Below, piece after piece: positions 59,675 through 64,000 of a stretch of 64,000 nt of DNA. The translations under genes were made by a program, and so were the position numbers. Source of the stretch: Kutzneria buriramensis (GTDB taxonomy: Bacteria > Actinomycetota > Actinomycetes > Mycobacteriales > Pseudonocardiaceae); assembly GCF_003387475.1 (NCBI RefSeq), contig NZ_QUNO01000016.1, positions 1 to 64,000 on the forward strand, in the 5' to 3' direction. Numbering within the stretch: the first letter of the stretch is position 1; the number at the start of each line of letters is the position of its first letter. Below the pieces are notes generated by a model. The model had not been told where the DNA came from, did not search any database, and saw only the letters and a program-made list of their open reading frames with translations.

Positions 59675-59790
59675 CCCCGCGAGTCGCGCTCTCAGACACA
59701 CCGAAATGCGGTTTCGTGTAGAAATGAGCCTTGGGTCTCGGTTCTGCACGAAACCGACATTCGGTCTGACGCTGAGCGCGACTCGCGGGG
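59675..59790. repeat. Inverted repeat pair R1/R2 (49 bp arms)
   Basis: R1 59675-59723 and R2 59742-59790 are inverted copies, 40 of 49 positions matching, separated by 18 bases; they can form a long hairpin just after the uricase stop. R2 matches R4 (61092-61140) at 44 of 49. All units contain ACATTCGGT or a close variant and GACTCGC. Confidence 0.8.
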
Positions 59791-59816
59791 TGGAGGCTGG
59801 CGTGAGCTGGGGCTTC

Positions 59817-59863
59817 TGCCTGAGATCTACATTCGGTGTGTCTGAGCGCGCGACTCGCCGGGG
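59817..59863. repeat. Repeat unit R3, inside the end of the imine reductase gene
   Basis: 47 bases matching R5 (61145-61191) at 43 positions. It overlaps the stop codon and last 11 or so codons of the minus-strand gene at 59827-60705 (residues PGESRAQTHRM), so the protein's C-terminus is repeat-derived. Confidence 0.75.
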
Positions 59864-60705
59864 TACAGGACGTCGGCGAGGCGGGCGAGGCCGTCGGTGG
59901 CGTGGCCGGCGTCCATTGCCTTGCGGATGAGGTCGAGGCCGGCGCGCAGGCCCGACGCGTCGATGCCGTGGCCTTCGGCGGTTTCCGTGATGTGGGCCAG
60001 GCCGGCCTCCGCCGAGGCGATGGTCGACCGGGTCCCCGGGAACTCGCCCTGGTCGAGTTGAGCGGCGAAGCCGGCGACCATGTCAGGCAGCAGGCCGGCC
60101 ATGGTACGGCCGAACGGCGCCAGGTCGGCGCCGCTGATGCCCTCGGCGCGGGCGAGTGCCAGGCCGTGCACGATGCCGCTGACCGACTGCCAGAACATGT
60201 CCAGCAGCGAGACGTCGAAGGCGGCGGCGCGGCCGGGATCCGGGCCGAGGTAGCGGGCGGTGCCACCGAGCGCCGCGAGGGTCTCGGACCACCTCCCGTA
60301 GATCGACTCGGGACCGCTGTACAGCGTGAGGGCCGCGGCTGTCCCGATGCTCGGCGTCGGCGTCATGATCGCGCCGGCGAGGTAGTCGGCACCGCGCTCG
60401 CCGGCCCACTCCGCCCGAGAGCGGGCCTGGGTCGGCGAGCCGGAGGTCAGGTTGATCACCACGCGGCCGGTGAGGTCGCCGATGGGGTCGAGGACGGCCG
60501 CCACGGCGGCGTCGCCCCGTACGCATACGACGGTCAGCTCACCGGCCGCGATCGCCTCGGCCGCAGTCGATGCCCGGGTGGCGCCGTCCGGGGCCGGGGT
60601 GCTCGCGGTGCGGCTCCAGGCCGTCGTCCGGTGGCCTGCTGTTACGAAGGCTCTGGTCAGGGCGGTGCCCATCGGCCCGAGGCCGAGGACGGTCACGGCG
60701 GTCAT
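59827..60705 (-). CDS. Imine-reductase-like NAD(P)-dependent oxidoreductase
   Basis: 292 residues. Rossmann start VTVLGLGPMGTALTRAFV, TGRVVINLTSGSPTQARSRAEW, GADYLAGAIMTPTPSIGT, and the C-terminal helical domain FDVSLLDMFWQSVSGIVHG typical of IRED proteins related to beta-hydroxyacid dehydrogenases. Substrate unknown (cyclic imine or similar). GGGGGAGAG before ATG 60705. Divergent from an ArsR gene with a dyad between, so probably controlled by it. Its last residues come from a repeat element. Confidence 0.85.
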   Translation of the reverse strand: MTAVTVLGLGPMGTALTRAFVTAGHRTTAWSRTASTPAPDGATRASTAAEAIAAGELTVVCVRGDAAVAAVLDPIGDLTGRVVINLTSGSPTQARSRAEWAGERGADYLAGAIMTPTPSIGTAAALTLYSGPESIYGRWSETLAALGGTARYLGPDPGRAAAFDVSLLDMFWQSVSGIVHGLALARAEGISGADLAPFGRTMAGLLPDMVAGFAAQLDQGEFPGTRSTIASAEAGLAHITETAEGHGIDASGLRAGLDLIRKAMDAGHATDGLARLADVLYPGESRAQTHRM

Positions 60706-60715
60706 CTCTCCCCCT

Positions 60716-60755
60716 ACGGTTTGACGGTTGCACGATCATCAAACCATAAAACCGT
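60716..60755. promoter_or_regulatory. Dyad operator between IRED and ArsR genes
   Basis: GGTTTGA (60718-60724) faces TCAAACC (60739-60745), and the outer ACGGTTT (60716-60722) faces AAACCGT (60749-60755). It lies in the 66-base divergent promoter, as expected for an ArsR-type autorepressor. Confidence 0.6.
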
Positions 60756-60771
60756 CTGCTAGCGTCGGGGC

Positions 60772-61077
60772 GTGCGTGCGATGTTCCATCCGGCGACGGC
60801 CGACCTCAGCCTGCCCTCGGTGATGCACGCGCTGTCCGACCCGGTTCGGCTGGCGATCGTCGCGCAGCTGGCGGCGGCCGGCAGCGATCCGTGCGGGGAC
60901 GTCGACGTCGACCTGCACAAGTCGACGATCTCCCACCACTACCGCGTGCTACGCGAAGCCGGCGTCACCGTGACCACTGTGGAGGGACGCACCCGGATCG
61001 TCCGGCTGCGTCGCGAGGACCTCGACACCCGTTTCCCCGGGCTGCTCGACGCGGTGCTGCGGGCCGTGCAGAACTGA
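60772..61077 (+). CDS. ArsR-family regulator
   Basis: 101 residues: MHALSDPVRLAIVAQLAAAG, STISHHYRVLREAGVTVTTV, GRTRIVRLRREDL, a standard short ArsR/HTH_5 fold without metal-binding Cys cluster. GTG 60772; no strong ribosome site and TAGCGT a few bases upstream suggests a leaderless message. Probably controls itself and the divergent imine reductase-like gene. Confidence 0.88.
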   Translation: MRAMFHPATADLSLPSVMHALSDPVRLAIVAQLAAAGSDPCGDVDVDLHKSTISHHYRVLREAGVTVTTVEGRTRIVRLRREDLDTRFPGLLDAVLRAVQN

Positions 61078-61091
61078 GCCCGGAGGCTCAG
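61074..61091 (+). terminator. Hairpin at the end of the ArsR gene
   Basis: CTGAGCC-CGGA-GGCTCAG, perfect 7-bp arms, starting at the stop codon. The R4 repeat begins immediately after. Confidence 0.5.
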
Positions 61092-61191
61092 TTCCGCACG
61101 AAGCCGACATTCGGTGTGACGCTGGGCGGGACTCGCGGGGGTTATGCCTGAGACCTACATTCGGTGTGCCTCAGAGCGCGACTCGCCGGGG
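61092..61191. repeat. Repeat pair R4/R5 between convergent genes
   Basis: R4 61092-61140 (44/49 to R2) and R5 61145-61191 (43/47 to R3), separated by 4 bases. With R2-R3 they form a near-direct duplication bracketing the IRED-ArsR pair. R5 ends at the stop codon of the GH59-like gene. Confidence 0.8.
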
Positions 61192-63522
61192 TTAGGGGAG
61201 GTGCCATTGCTGGTTGGCGCCGGAGTTGCAGTCCCAGATCTCCAGTTGGGTGCCGTTGGTGGTGGAGAAGGCGGGGTCGTCGAGGCACTTGTCGGACTGC
61301 TGGCTGTGGAGGCTGCCGTCGGCGGCCTGCGACCACTGCTGGTTGGCGCCGCCGTTGCAGTCCCACAGCTCGACGAGGGTGCCGTTGGCGGTGGCCTGAC
61401 CGGTGACGTCCATGCACTGCCCGGCGTTCACGAGCGTGCCGTTGCGGACGGTCCACGTCTGGGCGGCGGAGCCGTCGCAGTCGGACAGCACGACCTTGGC
61501 CCCGGCCTGGGCGCACTTGCCGGAGATGCCGGAGGTGATGGGGCCGGATCGCGTCGACGAGCCGGTGCCGGGCGTGATGGCGAGGTTGTCGAACTGGTCG
61601 GTGGCGTAGCCGACGATGCCGATGCCGGCCTGGCCATTGGTCCACCGGCCGTCGGTCGCGGTGCCGGCGGTGTGGCCATCGACCGAACCGGTGATGGTGG
61701 TGCCCTGGAACGTCACCGACAGCGTGTGCCACGCACCGGTGCCGAGGGCGGTGGTGGTGCCGCTGGCCAGGGTGGTCAAGGTGCCGGTGGTGTCGCCGGA
61801 AACGATGGACCACGCGCCGGTGTTGCTCACCCGGAAGTAGTACGCGTCCTGGTGGGACTGCGGCCGGGACTGGGCGTTGGCTCGGCCCATGAGCTCGACG
61901 GTGCCGGCGCTGGCCAGGCGGACGTCGGCGCTGACGGTGTAGTTGCCCCAGTCCTGATCACCGATCAGCGAGAACGCGTCGGAGTCGTCCTGCCACTCGA
62001 TCGGACGGATCGGCGCCATCTGGGTGAGGCACTTGCCGCCGCGGCCGACACACGACTGCACCTCGTACGAGCCCTGCATGTCGGACAGGTACTTCGCCTC
62101 CGTGCCGGCGGCGTATGACTCGAAACTGTCGTTGTACGGCAAAGAAAGGCCGTGCTGGGCGGGACTGACGGCGGTGCCCTTGCCCTGGCCGGTGGTCGTC
62201 GAGATGGTGTAGATCGTGTTCGGCTGGAGGGTGAGCGAGTAGCTGCCGCCGGACGGCGTCAGGTCGGCGCTGTGCTGGAAGTCCGCGCCGCTGCCGAGGT
62301 CGGTCGTCCACACGTGCGCGGTGCTCGTCTTCAGGCCGCCGGTGATCGTGAAGCTGACGGGCTGGGCGGCGGTGGCCGTGGTGGTCTCGATGACGGTGCT
62401 GTAGTCGTGGCCGTCGGTCAGGGTGACGTAGCTGCCGCTGGTGCCGAGGTATCCGCTGGCGGTGTCGATGAAGTGCCAGCCGGGCTGGGTGAACTGGGTG
62501 ACCTGCGCGGTGGCCCAGGTGCTCTTGCCCAGGCTGTAGGCCCCCGACCACGGTGACGGCGCGACCGCCAGTCCGACCGTGGAGTACGGCAGGTTGGGGT
62601 AGATCGCGGCGATGAGCGGCCAGTTCAGGTAGGCGGTCATCTTGGCGTCGATGTAGCCGCGGGTGATGGACCTGATCAGCGCCGCCGTGCCGGTGTTGAT
62701 GTCCTGCGAGCCGTTCTCGCTGGCCCACAACTGCTTTCCGGTGGCCAGCGCGTTCGCGGTCGTGCTGCACGAGATCGCGTCGCCGCCGTCGCCGCCGCGG
62801 CACGGGTAGTGCGCGCCGACGATGTCCACCGACTTGGCGAAGGTGGCGTCGGTCTTCATGTCGTCGGCGATCTCCCAGCCGGAGTCCGCGCCGACGACCT
62901 TCACGGTGCCGAAACCCTTGGCGGCCAACGTGCTGTGCAGGTTCTCGTACCACGCCTTGTCGTAGCCGCGCTCGTTCCAGCCGCCGAGGAAGTTGATCGT
63001 CAGCCCGTGCTGTTTGGCGCAGCCCAGCCAGGTCATCAGGTAGTCGACCATGTCCTGGGACCAGAAGTTGCCGCCGCCGATCCAGCCGGGGGCGGCCCAG
63101 GCGAGCCCGTACAGCTCGATGTTGGGGTTACGGGCCTTGGCCTGCTCGGCCAGCCACCACTCGTAGCCGCCGTTGCAGTTCACGGCGCCCTTGGTGTGCT
63201 CGATGCTCGGCTCGGAGCCGTCCGTGGAGTTGGCGTCGCCGCCGATCTCCAGCTTCAGCACCTGCAGGTCGGCGCCGTAGCCGGGCTTGAACAGGTAGTC
63301 GAGGAGCTGGCCACGCTGCGGCTCCGGGTAGTCGGTCAGCAGTCGGGAGTTGCCACCGCCGCCGCTGATCGCGCCGACGCCGTCGTACGTGCGGCCGCCG
63401 TGCGTGCCGTCGATCGTGATGGTGGTGGCGGCGCTGGCGGTGGTCGGCCCCGCCAGCGCCACCGCGGTCAGGGCGGCGAGCACCACTGCGCCGATTCTTG
63501 TCAGGGGCCAGCTCTTGGCCAC
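61192..63522 (-). CDS. Secreted GH59-type galactosidase (galactocerebrosidase-like) with ricin domain
   Basis: 776 residues from GTG 63522 (GGGGA upstream). Signal peptide ends AGPTTASA. The catalytic part reads GRTYDGVGAISGGGGNSRLL, DYPEPQRGQLLDYLFKPGYG, LKLEIGGDANSTDG, GYEWWLAEQAKARNP, like galactosylceramidase. Probable acid/base Glu184 (GGWNERGYD) and nucleophile Glu269 (LWASENGS). A lectin-like jelly roll (about 480-640) and a C-terminal ricin B trefoil with NQQW repeats follow. Likely releases galactose from polysaccharides or glycolipids outside the cell. Confidence 0.9.
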   Translation of the reverse strand: MAKSWPLTRIGAVVLAALTAVALAGPTTASAATTITIDGTHGGRTYDGVGAISGGGGNSRLLTDYPEPQRGQLLDYLFKPGYGADLQVLKLEIGGDANSTDGSEPSIEHTKGAVNCNGGYEWWLAEQAKARNPNIELYGLAWAAPGWIGGGNFWSQDMVDYLMTWLGCAKQHGLTINFLGGWNERGYDKAWYENLHSTLAAKGFGTVKVVGADSGWEIADDMKTDATFAKSVDIVGAHYPCRGGDGGDAISCSTTANALATGKQLWASENGSQDINTGTAALIRSITRGYIDAKMTAYLNWPLIAAIYPNLPYSTVGLAVAPSPWSGAYSLGKSTWATAQVTQFTQPGWHFIDTASGYLGTSGSYVTLTDGHDYSTVIETTTATAAQPVSFTITGGLKTSTAHVWTTDLGSGADFQHSADLTPSGGSYSLTLQPNTIYTISTTTGQGKGTAVSPAQHGLSLPYNDSFESYAAGTEAKYLSDMQGSYEVQSCVGRGGKCLTQMAPIRPIEWQDDSDAFSLIGDQDWGNYTVSADVRLASAGTVELMGRANAQSRPQSHQDAYYFRVSNTGAWSIVSGDTTGTLTTLASGTTTALGTGAWHTLSVTFQGTTITGSVDGHTAGTATDGRWTNGQAGIGIVGYATDQFDNLAITPGTGSSTRSGPITSGISGKCAQAGAKVVLSDCDGSAAQTWTVRNGTLVNAGQCMDVTGQATANGTLVELWDCNGGANQQWSQAADGSLHSQQSDKCLDDPAFSTTNGTQLEIWDCNSGANQQWHLP

Positions 63523-63563
63523 GGGTCGTCCCCATTCATCCTGGCACTGTGGCGGCAGCGCTT

Positions 63564-63577
63564 TGACAACGTTGTCA
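63564..63577 (-). promoter_or_regulatory. LacI-family operator before the GH59-like gene
   Basis: TGACAACGTTGTCA, a perfect 14-bp palindrome with central CG, the classical form for LacI-family sugar repressors of actinobacteria. It lies 42 bases before the start codon. The repressor gene is outside the window. Confidence 0.7.
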
Positions 63578-63634
63578 CGTCGTTCGCACCTCCCATGCTG
63601 CCGGGCGCTCAGGACCCGAACAAGGTTCACCCGT

Positions 63635-64000
63635 TCACAGTTGAGAACTCGCCAGTATGAGCGGAACCGCTTCCGCCGCAGTGGAAACGCGGTGAACGGG
63701 CTGATCGAGATCCGCCGGCCAGGGCCGATCGCGGTGCACCCAGACGGTGCGCAGACCGGCGGCGTGGCCCCCGGCGATGTCTCCACGCGCGCTGTCACCG
63801 GTCATCCAGCCGCCGTCGGCGAGCGACGCGCCGGCGCGGGTCGCGGCGATCTCGAAAAGGCGGACATCGGGCTTCCAGATGTCCTCCGGGCCGGAAATCG
63901 CCCAGCCGTCGACGTGGTCGGCGATGCCGGAGCTGGTCAGGGTGTTCGTCTGGACGTCGCCGTAGCCGTTGGTGACGACGCCGATGCGCCAGCCGGCGGC
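63635..64000 (-). CDS. HAD-superfamily hydrolase, C-terminal part (cut by window edge)
   Basis: The frame is open from the right edge to a TGA at 63635 (121 residues). HAD motif II VVTNGYGDVQ (Thr), motif III GPEDIWKPDVRLFEIA (Lys), motif IV MTGDSARGDIAGGHAAGLRTVWV (the acidic GDxxxxD pair). The nucleophile DxD motif and cap lie outside the window. Probably a phosphatase. It is upstream of and co-directional with the GH59-like gene, about 110 bases away. Confidence 0.88.
   Translation of the reverse strand, partial: AAGWRIGVVTNGYGDVQTNTLTSSGIADHVDGWAISGPEDIWKPDVRLFEIAATRAGASLADGGWMTGDSARGDIAGGHAAGLRTVWVHRDRPWPADLDQPVHRVSTAAEAVPLILASSQL

Noticed and set aside
1-64000. CRISPR arrays, tRNA and rRNA genes
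   Set aside because: No regularly spaced repeats, cloverleaf-like sequences or rRNA conserved blocks were seen on reading; a tRNAscan or CRISPR finder run would be the decisive check.

Overview
High-GC Actinomycetota DNA (mostly about 70% G+C, many GTG starts). Gene content fits a Streptomyces- or Pseudonocardiales-like soil actinomycete: ImuA'/ImuB, HelY helicase, DUF4333 and DUF6461 proteins, secreted ricin-domain glycosidases and a urate pathway. I cannot name a genus from the sequence alone. No tRNA, rRNA or CRISPR array was seen. Genes at both edges are cut: ligA at the left, a HAD hydrolase at the right. || 0-13.7 kb is accessory-looking: ligA 5' part, an IS1380-type transposase relic, a small secreted protein, a NarL-type two-component system, a REase-fold polymorphic toxin with its putative immunity gene, several small orphans, the SOS mutasome genes imuA'-imuB (imuA' frameshifted, LexA box present) and a lower-GC, 5'-truncated integrase. 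|| 13.7-24 kb holds envelope and secreted functions (SGNH hydrolase, GH16 glucanase) and several regulator/target pairs with recognisable dyad operators (ArsR, TetR/metallo-beta-lactamase fold, Lrp/peptidase, ArsR/MFS). || 24-29 kb holds a 5'-3' exonuclease next to a 994-residue NACHT STAND NTPase, the best anti-phage candidate in the window, then a lipoprotein. || 29-47 kb is mostly conserved housekeeping or orphan genes: MFS-GrpB, YggT, TetR/SDR, MprF-like, Eis-like acetyltransferase, DUF4333, HelY helicase, PolA-like polymerase, nitroreductase, DUF6461, two tandem membrane paralogues, DUF302, a glycosyltransferase, DinB and a 5'-nucleotidase. || 47-59.7 kb: after a secreted metalloprotease comes a two-armed purine catabolic island. 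The right arm (uraD-uraH-uricase, + strand) converts urate to allantoin. The left arm (hyi, glxR, gcl, glycerate kinase, allB, alc, - strand) converts allantoin to ureidoglycolate and glyoxylate to 2-phosphoglycerate. A regulator with an MTH1187/YkoF-like domain plus HTH lies between the arms. An IS110-family element with a structured non-coding left end (candidate bridge RNA) sits between hyi and glxR. Ureidoglycolate lyase is absent from the window. || 59.7-64 kb: an imine-reductase-like gene and its ArsR regulator are bracketed by repeat clusters (five related units of about 49 bp), then a GH59-like secreted galactosidase with ricin domain and LacI-type operator, and the HAD fragment.
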